Assembly: GCF_031082405.1 (NCBI RefSeq) | Contig: NZ_JAVHJU010000041.1 | Location: forward strand, 62,001 to 126,000 | DNA from: Amycolatopsis sp. A133 | GTDB lineage: Bacteria > Actinomycetota > Actinomycetes > Mycobacteriales > Pseudonocardiaceae | DNA length: 64,000 bases | Reading direction: 5' to 3' | Program-made: the position numbers and the translations under genes | The notes under the pieces: generated by a model | The model's input: the letters and a program-made list of their open reading frames with translations, nothing else | Databases searched by the model: none | Told to the model about the DNA's origin: nothing | In this document: positions 7,919 through 15,616 of the stretch, piece after piece | Layout: the number at the start of each line of letters is the position of its first letter | How positions within the stretch are numbered: the stretch's first letter is position 1

Positions 7919-8220
7919 GGCTTGATCAGAACTCCGTTGACCGTCCCGTCACGTACGAACATCTGATGCGTCAGTTTGTCCGCACCGTCGACCAACCACT
8001 CAGAACGACCGAGCACACCGTTCACCTATCCATGGGCTTGGATCAGCACGCGTTCGACACCGTCCCCGCCAACATGTCGGAACACCTTTCCAAAACGGTT
8101 CGTGATTTCGCGGATCATGTTGTCCGCACTGGCCTTGTCGATCGCCGCACCGCCGAGCAAGAGCAGGTCCTCGGTCGGTGCGCGCGCCGGCGTTCGCGGA
8201 TCCGAGAATACCTCAACCAT
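7915..8220 (-). pseudogene. Orphan Rhs-type toxin tip with an internal stop
   Basis: The reading starts near ATG 8220 and carries LLLLGGAAIDKASADNMIREIT. That parallels DLLRPGGVAIGKAGTDDTIREIT in the tip of the intact Rhs protein. It continues FGKVFRHVGGDGVERVLIQ to an in-frame TAG at 8026-8028. The same frame then goes on with GRSEWLVDGADKLTHQMF and ends NGVLIKP at a TGA (7915-7917) that overlaps the next ATG. The piece lacks any Rhs repeats, so it looks like a displaced C-terminal toxin cassette. The TAG would remove the last ~37 residues. Confidence 0.72.
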
Positions 8221-8617
8221 GCGTGGCAAGTCGCTCACGCACCGCCTCCCTAACACGGTCCCAGGAGTCGTTTCGTAGACTTTCCAGGGTCTCACGAGAA
8301 GTATTCTTATGCATGGCAACTCGCATCCTGATGGATTCGTCATCATCCACCGATAGCCGCGCAAGAAGTATCGGCGTCAACTTTCGCTTCATCACTACCG
8401 CATGCCTGACCCTGACATCGGAATCACTAACAAGAACTTCGAGAACCTCGATGGGTACAGTTTTATTTTGCACCACCCATACCCGCGCGTCTGGGTATAT
8501 TTCAATGATTTCCATCCATACCGCAAGTGGAGCACTCTCACTCGCAGCCCTGCCATACTCTTCCGGATCCTCACTGTAGCGTAACCTAATGAACTCATCG
8601 GCCGAAGTGATGGCCAC
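8213..8617 (-). CDS. HEAT-repeat-like immunity protein
   Basis: This is a 134-residue all-helical protein with tandem alpha-hairpin units. One starts ARVWVVQNKTVPIEVLEVLV, the next VRVRHAVVMKRKLTPILLAR and the third IRMRVAMHKNTSRETLESL. Such small HEAT-type proteins are often encoded right after polymorphic toxin tips as immunity proteins. The GTG start at 8617 shares one base with the TAG stop of the upstream toxin remnant, which argues for translational coupling. A TTG at 8644 would be an upstream alternative. Base composition is visibly more AT-rich than the flanks, a sign of transfer. The reading frame is intact although the toxin is broken. Confidence 0.8.
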   Translation of the reverse strand: MAITSADEFIRLRYSEDPEEYGRAASESAPLAVWMEIIEIYPDARVWVVQNKTVPIEVLEVLVSDSDVRVRHAVVMKRKLTPILLARLSVDDDESIRMRVAMHKNTSRETLESLRNDSWDRVREAVRERLATHG

Positions 8618-8945
8618 TACTTCAGACCTTTCAGATTTGACCAAGGGATGAAGAACCCCGTGGCACCCTTCCTTTTCCCTTCAACGTAGTTTCCATACTT
8701 ATCGACATCCGCGATCCATTGCGATCCCTTGCTGTTCTCTTCATAAACCTTGAAAGCAACGGGAGTGCGACCATGCCCCGCCATGTCCGCAGTCCACCAG
8801 GTGCCCGTCTGACGCACTCTTGTAGAACGTTGTGTTGAATGGCCCCCCACGCTTCATCGCGGTCGCTCCGTCTTTCGTCAACCGCCACAGCGTCCTGCCA
8901 TTTTCGGCGGCGTCGCCCACCTTCGCGGCCTGAGCGGGCGTGGTA
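8617..8945 (-). pseudogene. Second orphan toxin tip, frameshifted
   Basis: The upstream frame reads AAENGRTLWRLTKDG and MKRGGPFNTTFYKSASDG. Near 8805 the homology moves to another frame: WWTADMAGHGRTPVAFKVYE, then ADVDKYGNYVEGKRKGATG and FFIPWSNLKGLK. This resembles the C-terminal toxin domain found on many actinobacterial Rhs and WXG-type proteins, with a W-W-x-x-D-x-A-G-H-G motif and a terminal FIPW. A frameshift separates the two halves, so the domain is probably dead. The HEAT-type immunity gene follows with a 1-base overlap. Confidence 0.7.
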
Positions 8946-9082
8946 GCAGCCTGGCGAGGGCAGAGAGGATCGCCCGGTCTGGCCAGTAGGACGGGGCTGC
9001 CGGCTTGGCAACGCAGCACGGCGACCTCGTGCCGTAGCGCCAGCACCTCGGCGATCAACACGGTCCTGTTGCCGGCGAGCAT
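8946..9082 (-). mobile_element. Transposase N-terminal fragment
   Basis: The reading contains LIAEVLALRHEVAVLRCQ, the leucine-rich helix typical near the N-terminus of integrase-core transposases. It resembles EILALRHQLTILQRQ in the intact IS nearby but is a different copy. It passes in frame into the second toxin remnant, so an old insertion or deletion joined the two. No ends are recognisable. Confidence 0.55.
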
Positions 9083-9425
9083 GCCGGGGTGCCGCTGGTG
9101 ACGAACGTCAGGTCACGGCTGCAGCGTCGAGTTCTGGTACGGTACATGATCCGTCGCTTCGAATAATCCAGCCGCTGTTGACCTGTGCCGTCCTGTCCGA
9201 CCCGCTGCTGCACCCTAACCTCGACGCTAAACCGAGATGGTGGTGCGCTGTCCGTCGCGGCGCCTGTCGTGCGAAGCGCCTGCCAACGCGTGACCATCCG
9301 CCACTCCGTGCCTACAGGAATCGACGCCGAGGGCATTCGGCGAATTCACCGGCGTCCTGGGTGATGACGGCGTCCCGTGCGGCAACCGTCGAGGAGCACG
9401 GCTGCGACGCCGACGATGAGAAGTA
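9083..9425. other. Stretch without a supported gene
   Basis: Open frames here are short, overlap in several frames and match nothing I recognise. The stretch is probably degenerate island DNA between the transposase fragment and the immunity-like gene. Confidence 0.5.
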
Positions 9426-9752
9426 TCAGGACGTGCGGGCGATCCAGGCCACCTCCCCGAGGTTCGGATCGCGCCCAAGAGCCCGCCAAGCCGACATGAC
9501 CGCCTCGACTGCCCCCCGAGTCTCCCACGGATCAAAGGTACCCGTCGTCTCATCGAGGTCGCCGATGGCGGCGCCTGCAGCCACCAGCGCCTCCAACACA
9601 GCGGCGGCGATCTCACGTATTTGCGCATCGCCTGCTTCCGGGAGTGCGCGCCGGATATGCCATGGCAGCGTCCACAGGCCCACATAGTCGTCATCAAGTT
9701 CTCGATGGACCAGAATAGCCACTGAAGCGGCCACAGTCATGTCATTGGTCAT
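9426..9752 (-). CDS. Putative immunity protein for the Rhs toxin
   Basis: This is a 108-residue acidic, mainly helical soluble protein of no named family that I recognise. Its ATG (9750-9752) overlaps the TGA of the rhs gene in an ATGA junction, so the two are probably translated together. Immunity genes of polymorphic toxins typically sit exactly there. It contains ILVHRELDDDYVGLW, IREIAAAVLEALVAAGAA and a final EAVMSAWRALGRDP stretch. A second in-frame ATG four codons in is also possible. Immunity function is inferred from position, size and acidity, not from homology. Confidence 0.7.
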   Translation of the reverse strand: MTNDMTVAASVAILVHRELDDDYVGLWTLPWHIRRALPEAGDAQIREIAAAVLEALVAAGAAIGDLDETTGTFDPWETRGAVEAVMSAWRALGRDPNLGEVAWIARTS

Positions 9753-12700
9753 GGGTTGAACTTCAGCTTCCTGATATCGAGGCCAGGGATGTTCACGTCG
9801 ATCGTGGCAGCGGTGTCCGGGCTCCGGGACATGACCGTCCGAAGTTGCACGAACCCGCCGCCATTCGGCAACTCTACACGTGTCAGTTTGGAGTTCTGGG
9901 CGACGACCGTGCCGCCGTGGCTGAGTTGCTGGAACATTGCCTCGACATCGGACAGACCACCCGTGATTTCACGGATCGTGTCGTCCGTCCCAGCCTTGCC
10001 GATCGCCACCCCGCCGGGCCGGAGCAGGTCGTCGATCGATCGCGTCCCGGCTTTTGCGGCAGCCTCGCCCGCTTTCGCGGCTTTCGCGGCTTCTTCGGCG
10101 GCCTTACCCAACTTTCCCATGCCGCCACCCGGCACTACCGAAGCAGCCACGCCAACACATGCTTCAGCCTGTCCAGTCGCACATTCAGGAATGTCAGCCA
10201 GGAAGACATCGTAAATGAGACCCGCTAATCCACTGAGCTTACCCCCCAATACGCATTTATCAAGAGGTCCTCCCAGGATGTCACAGACCGTCGATTTCCC
10301 CACCGGACTTTTATTGGCGAAGTCTGTCGCTTCTTGCCACGTGAATGCACTGGACCCTTCATAGCCAAGAGAACGAAAGTCCTTGAATTGTTCCTTAGAC
10401 AACCCATGCCCGAGTGCTGGTGTCGCAAGTAGTTCTTCGCGCTGGGAGCGCTGACGCTGTGCGGGGGCGCGTTTCCAGTTGGTCTTGACGCCTGCGTTGT
10501 AGTTCCGGGCCCGGGCCGCCTTGGCTGGGCTCATGCTGGCGATCGCGTCCTGGCCGATCCAGGCGGGGCGGCCGTCCATCTGGATGATCAGACCGCTCGG
10601 GTCGCTGAAGTTGATCGGCGAGTTGTTGGCGTAGCTGTAGCCGTTGATCTGCTGAGGATCGGCGGGGTTCAGGATCGGGTCGAGGGAGACGAACCGGCCC
10701 AGGTCGGCGTCGTAGTCGCGGGCGCCGAGGTGGGTCAGACCGGTGGCTTGGTCGATCGTGCCGCCGACAAACCCGCGTTCACCAGGCAGCTCGCCGTTCG
10801 TTCCGCGCGGGGTCCCGAACGGGGTCTGCCGTCGCTGCTGGACTTTCGGCTCGGCGGTGTCGTCGGTGGCGTTGATCGCGATCTGGGTGGTGCCCTGGTG
10901 GTCGCCGGCCAGCCAGCTCAGCTTCCCGCCGGTCCGCACCGCGACCGTCGCGCCGCCGTGGCTGTAGTAACGGGTTGTCTTCGCGATCCCAGACTGTTTT
11001 TCGACCCGGACCTCCTGCTCGCCCAAGTACAGGGTGGTGCCAGTGGGGTCCCGGCGGATCAGTCGGCCACCGTCGGCGTCGTAGAGGAAGCTGGTCTGCG
11101 AGCTGCCCTCGGTGACCGTGCTGAGCCGACTCTCCGTGTCCCAGTCCAGCGTCTGCTGCGCCGTGGCGCCAGGACGGGTCTTGGTGTTGCCGACCTGGTC
11201 GTAGGTGTACTGGGTGGTGCCGGCGGAGCCGGAGGAGGTGATGGAGCTCGGAACGTGCGGTTTCGGCGTTCCGGGCGCCGAATAGGTGTAGCGGCGGGTG
11301 ACATCGCCGCTGGCGTTGTGCTGGGTGTCTGTGGTGCGGTTGCCGGACTTGTCGTAGGTGAAGGATTGCCAGTAGCGGGCCGGGCCGCCGAGCCCGGTCG
11401 TGGCCGGTTCGGTGCTGCACGGTTCGGTGGCCGGTGTCCAGGCTTCGGTGAGCCGTTGCAGGTAGTCGTAGCGGAAGCACTGGGTGTCGGCGGGTTGGTC
11501 GAGTGGGGTGTTGGCGATCGAGGTGATGGCGCCGGCCGGGTTGTAGGTGTAGTGGTTGTCGGCCTGCATGACGTGGGAAAGTTCGGCGTCGACGACGGTG
11601 CGGTCCAGCCGACGGGTGTTCTTGTCGTAGAAGGCCGACAGCCAGGCGCGGTGACCGGTGACGCCGAGCTGAATGCGCTGCAGCTCCCCGTACTTGGTGT
11701 AGTCGGATGCCGTGACGTATTCCTGGGTGCCGTTGTTGATTCCGCCGCTCGTGGTGAGCGCGTTGCCCAGGTCGTCGTGGACGTAGAGCATGCTTTCCAC
11801 GGGGAGGTCCCCGGCTTTCGGGATGCTGGCGCCGCCCAGAGTGCCGTCTTCGGCGTAGGTGGTGTTCGTCAAGTAGGTGCCAGCCAGCTGGGTACCCTCG
11901 CTGTCAGGGATGACGGTGCCCAGGATGGCGGGCTGGCCCAGCGGGCTGTACGCGTACACCTTTTTGATGTAGGCGTTGCCGTTGACCCAGCGGGTCGACG
12001 ACGCAGGCTGCCCGACACCCTTGTACGCGGTGTCGTAGCCCCATTCGGCGAGCTTGGGCCCAGTGGTGCTGCCCTGGTAGAGCCCGGTTCTGCGGCCGAG
12101 GTGGTCGTAGCTGTAGGCGAGCGTGACGTTGCGCGCGTCGGTGCTGGTGGCCAGCTGGTTGAGCTTGTCGTAGGTGTAGGTCGTGGTTCCGCGGTCGGGG
12201 TCCACGGTCCGGCTCAGCGAGCCGTGCAGGTCGTAGCCGTAGGACCAGTGGTTGCCGCTGGAGTCGGTGAGTCCGGCGAGCTGACCGGCCGGGGTGTAGG
12301 TGTAGGTCGTTTCGTCGTAGTCACCGGTCGGCTCGGCGCCGTGGTACTGGCGGAGGTTGCGGGCGTGGCCACGAGCGTCGGTGATCGTGGTGGTCGGGGT
12401 GCCGCCACCGGGCGGGGTGACACTGATCCGGTCGCCACCGTAGGTCGTGGTGGCGCGCCAGCGCTCGTTGGCATCGGTCTTGTAGATGGCCGCGATCGGC
12501 CGTTCCGCACCGTCGAACTCGGTGGCGGTGAAGCCGGGGATCTCGGTGTCGTCGGCGACCCACAGGTCGGTGTCGACCGGCTGGTCGTTGTAGAACGGCT
12601 GGGTCGTCTTGAACGTGCGGCCGTGTGAGTCGTACCGGGTGTCAACCAGCAGTCGCCCACCGCCGGGTGCCGGGGTTTGGACTTGCCGGGTGCGGTAGAG

Positions 12701-15547
12701 GCTGTCGAGGATCGTGGTCGAGGTGGTGAAGTTGCCGTTGGGGCCGACCCGGGTGGTGGAAACGGCACTGGGCTTGTCGTTGCGGATGTCGTAGGCGAAC
12801 CGGGCGGAGCCTTGCGGGTGGGACGAGCGGGCCCGGTTCGGCGCCCAGACCTCGGTGGTGCGTCCCAGTGCGTCGTACGTGGTCTCGGTGACCCAGTTGT
12901 TGAGGTCGGTGACGGTTCGGGGCGTCCCCCACGCGGGCTCGTAGACCCTGGTGGTCTTCTGGTTGAGGGCGTTGGTGAGTACCAGCTGGGTCACCGGTCC
13001 GCCGGTCGTCGGCGTGTAGGTGGACTTCGTCGTGTTCCCGTCCGCGTCGGTGACCGCGGTCGCGCGCCCGTGCACGTCGTAGCTGGTGGTGGCGACGGTC
13101 CGGTACTGCGGGGTGGCGCCGTCGTAGTGGTCGATTTCTTCCGCGAGGGTGATGTCGCCCTTGGTCGGAGGTGTGCCGTTGGGCTGCGGTGTGCCGTCGC
13201 TGCGCGTGTCGTAGGAGGTGCGGGTGTCGGAGATCGTGTCGCGCGGATACTGCGGGGTCTGGCCGCAGTTGACGGCGGTGGTTTCGACGCGCGAGGCGAA
13301 CTGCATCAGCCACAGGGCGGTGTTCTGCGCGTAGATCGTGGTCGTGCACTGGTCGTCATCGGCGACGTTGATGTCACCCAGGTCGTTGACCTTGGTTGGC
13401 AGCCCGTACTGGTTGTACTCGGTGGTGACCTTGGTCGTGCGCCATCCGCCGACGGCGAGCGCGGTGAAGGTGCGTTCAGTGCCGGTGTGGACGAGGTAGG
13501 CGTTGAACGGTCCTCGGGTGGCGGTGGGGCCGGTCCAGCTCGGGTCGGTGACGGACTTGCTGACGACTGGCCCGTTCTCGCCGTTCTTCGTGATGCTCTC
13601 GAACGAGAAGCCGCGCAGCCAGTCTTCGTCGGCGTGCGCGCCGCCTTCACTGTCGGACAGCGTGACCGAGCGGGTTCCGTTGTTGGGGAGTTTGTCCCCG
13701 TTCATGCCGCGGTAGTAGCGGCTCTCAGCGTAACTGGTGGGACCGGTGAGGTCGTCTGACTTGCCAGTGCGGACGATGACGCGGCCGAAGCCGCGGAAGT
13801 CGTCCCAGGTCTTCTTGTCCTCCGGTGTGAACTCGGAGGTGCTGAAGTGCCATGCTGCGCCGTCGGGGTAGTCGTAGTTGGTGACCTGCTCAGCGCTGGA
13901 GCCGATCCGATCGGATTGGACCACCGAGGCAACGACGTACTTGTTGAAGTAGTCCGTGCGCTCGGCATAGTTCCGCTTCGACCAGGTTGCCGGGTAGCAG
14001 CGCTTGGAGTTGGTCTCCGGCTTGTCCGGCAGGGCCCCGGGGCCGCAGTCGGGTGCCGCGTAGTTGATGGTGGTGACGCCGCCGGATTCGGACACGATGG
14101 CTGAGAGCCGGTAGCGGTTGAGCGGACCGATCCCGTCGGACACGTCACCCTTGTCGGCCCGGTTGGCCAGCTTCTTGCCCTCGAACGTGACGGCCGGCAG
14201 CGTGATCGGGGTACCGACCAGGCCGGTGTGGGTGATGCCCTTCAGCCACAGCGCGGCCTTCTCGCCGTCACCCGGGTCGGGGAAGGTTTGCTCGAGCGTC
14301 CAGCTGTCGACGTCGGCGTAGTCCGTACCCTTGCGGACCTTGGTCGTGATCTTGGCGAGCCGTTTGGTGGACCAGAACGTCGGGGAGTAGTGGTCCTTGC
14401 AGCCGGTCGCTCCGCAGCGGTCACTGAGCGGGACATCCGGCCAGTTCTCCGGATGGTCGAAGGTGCACAGGCTACTGCCGGGCACACAGCGATCCGCGGT
14501 GACGAACACGACCTTGCCCGACGCCGGCGCGGTGTCATTGTTTCGCAGCCCGTACTGGACCTCTTTGAGGGTTCCGCCGCGGACATACGACACCGGTGTG
14601 TCCTTGACGTTCTGGCCGTAGGTTCCGGTCTCGACGTCGTAGGTGTAGAGGATCATGTTGCCGTGCCGGTCGACGACCTTGTCGAGGTTCCACCGGTAGC
14701 CCTGAACACATGCGGAGTTCTCGAACTTGCCATCGGCTGCGTGGCACGGCTCACCCGCGTCATCGCCGTAAACCGGCACGGTCCAGGTCGAGTTCGCACC
14801 CGAGGTGACGCCGAAGAAGTACTGGGTGCCATCGAGCGTGGTGATCTTCCACGCTTCGCCGTCGTGGGCGCCGTTGCCCGCGCCGGTGAGGTGTTCGATG
14901 CGGGCGCCGTTGTCGGACTTCTGGCGCCAGACGTTCTTGGCCGTGTCGTGGATCAGGGGGCCACCGTTGCCGTTGTAGGAAGCCGTGGCGTTGTCGCTCT
15001 TCCAGCACAGGTCGCCCACCTGCGGTGGTGTGGTGCCGCCTTCCTTGTCGTCGACGCACGATCCATAGGTGCGTTCGATGAAGCCGGGGTTGAGCTCCCA
15101 GCCGTCGCCGATCCAGGAGGCCTGGTTGTTGGTCGCGCTGGTGCGCCCGTCGATTGCCGCCGAGTTGTAGCCGAGCGCCAAGTCTGGAGCCAGGCCGCCT
15201 GCTGCGGGCGGCACGCGCAGCGGATAGGACCAGGTGAAGTCACCGGTTTGCTCCGAGACGTCCCAGGTCGCCGAGGGTGACAGCGAGGTCGCCTTGCTCG
15301 TTCCGCCCCCGTCCGGAGCAGTCGATCCACTCGCCTGGTTACCGCTCAAGGCGTGCGCGCTCGCTTCGTCCGGCGCCCGGGGCGTCATGGTCTGCTTGGT
15401 GACGGTCGTGGACGCCGTGTCCGGCAGCGGGACGCTCGGGCCGATGGCGGCGTTCGCGATGCCGGTTGTGCTGACCATCGTCATCACCAAGGTGCAGGTC
15501 AGCACCATGGTGAGCGTTCTCGGACGGCTGAAGGCGGCCGGTCGCAT
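9749..15547 (-). CDS. Secreted Rhs-repeat polymorphic toxin
   Basis: This is a 1932-residue exported protein with a signal peptide ending near TTGIANA (about residue 33). An SpvB/Tc-toxin-like N-terminal region follows (DFTWSYPLRVPPAAGGLAPDL, then WIGDGWELNPGFIERTYG). Many YD/Rhs repeats come next (GRTTEVW, TTYTYDKLNQL, NHWSYGYDLHGSL and others). The Rhs core is at about 1590-1655, with LTHLGARDYDADLGRFVSLDP and NSPINFSDPSGL. After it comes a ~280-residue variable tip ending GTDDTIREITGG and VNIPGLDIRKLKFNP; its activity is not recognised. The Rhs shell is expected to cage the tip. The ATG has GGAGGA 3 nt upstream. The gene follows the LamG gene by 69 bp and overlaps the immunity-like gene. 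Confidence 0.93.
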   Translation of the reverse strand: MRPAAFSRPRTLTMVLTCTLVMTMVSTTGIANAAIGPSVPLPDTASTTVTKQTMTPRAPDEASAHALSGNQASGSTAPDGGGTSKATSLSPSATWDVSEQTGDFTWSYPLRVPPAAGGLAPDLALGYNSAAIDGRTSATNNQASWIGDGWELNPGFIERTYGSCVDDKEGGTTPPQVGDLCWKSDNATASYNGNGGPLIHDTAKNVWRQKSDNGARIEHLTGAGNGAHDGEAWKITTLDGTQYFFGVTSGANSTWTVPVYGDDAGEPCHAADGKFENSACVQGYRWNLDKVVDRHGNMILYTYDVETGTYGQNVKDTPVSYVRGGTLKEVQYGLRNNDTAPASGKVVFVTADRCVPGSSLCTFDHPENWPDVPLSDRCGATGCKDHYSPTFWSTKRLAKITTKVRKGTDYADVDSWTLEQTFPDPGDGEKAALWLKGITHTGLVGTPITLPAVTFEGKKLANRADKGDVSDGIGPLNRYRLSAIVSESGGVTTINYAAPDCGPGALPDKPETNSKRCYPATWSKRNYAERTDYFNKYVVASVVQSDRIGSSAEQVTNYDYPDGAAWHFSTSEFTPEDKKTWDDFRGFGRVIVRTGKSDDLTGPTSYAESRYYRGMNGDKLPNNGTRSVTLSDSEGGAHADEDWLRGFSFESITKNGENGPVVSKSVTDPSWTGPTATRGPFNAYLVHTGTERTFTALAVGGWRTTKVTTEYNQYGLPTKVNDLGDINVADDDQCTTTIYAQNTALWLMQFASRVETTAVNCGQTPQYPRDTISDTRTSYDTRSDGTPQPNGTPPTKGDITLAEEIDHYDGATPQYRTVATTSYDVHGRATAVTDADGNTTKSTYTPTTGGPVTQLVLTNALNQKTTRVYEPAWGTPRTVTDLNNWVTETTYDALGRTTEVWAPNRARSSHPQGSARFAYDIRNDKPSAVSTTRVGPNGNFTTSTTILDSLYRTRQVQTPAPGGGRLLVDTRYDSHGRTFKTTQPFYNDQPVDTDLWVADDTEIPGFTATEFDGAERPIAAIYKTDANERWRATTTYGGDRISVTPPGGGTPTTTITDARGHARNLRQYHGAEPTGDYDETTYTYTPAGQLAGLTDSSGNHWSYGYDLHGSLSRTVDPDRGTTTYTYDKLNQLATSTDARNVTLAYSYDHLGRRTGLYQGSTTGPKLAEWGYDTAYKGVGQPASSTRWVNGNAYIKKVYAYSPLGQPAILGTVIPDSEGTQLAGTYLTNTTYAEDGTLGGASIPKAGDLPVESMLYVHDDLGNALTTSGGINNGTQEYVTASDYTKYGELQRIQLGVTGHRAWLSAFYDKNTRRLDRTVVDAELSHVMQADNHYTYNPAGAITSIANTPLDQPADTQCFRYDYLQRLTEAWTPATEPCSTEPATTGLGGPARYWQSFTYDKSGNRTTDTQHNASGDVTRRYTYSAPGTPKPHVPSSITSSGSAGTTQYTYDQVGNTKTRPGATAQQTLDWDTESRLSTVTEGSSQTSFLYDADGGRLIRRDPTGTTLYLGEQEVRVEKQSGIAKTTRYYSHGGATVAVRTGGKLSWLAGDHQGTTQIAINATDDTAEPKVQQRRQTPFGTPRGTNGELPGERGFVGGTIDQATGLTHLGARDYDADLGRFVSLDPILNPADPQQINGYSYANNSPINFSDPSGLIIQMDGRPAWIGQDAIASMSPAKAARARNYNAGVKTNWKRAPAQRQRSQREELLATPALGHGLSKEQFKDFRSLGYEGSSAFTWQEATDFANKSPVGKSTVCDILGGPLDKCVLGGKLSGLAGLIYDVFLADIPECATGQAEACVGVAASVVPGGGMGKLGKAAEEAAKAAKAGEAAAKAGTRSIDDLLRPGGVAIGKAGTDDTIREITGGLSDVEAMFQQLSHGGTVVAQNSKLTRVELPNGGGFVQLRTVMSRSPDTAATIDVNIPGLDIRKLKFNP

Positions 15548-15616
15548 CGTTCCTCCAGGGACGGTGAAAGGTGGGGTGAGCCCGGAGTGGACTCGGGGAT
15601 GCGGTCGTGCGACCGA

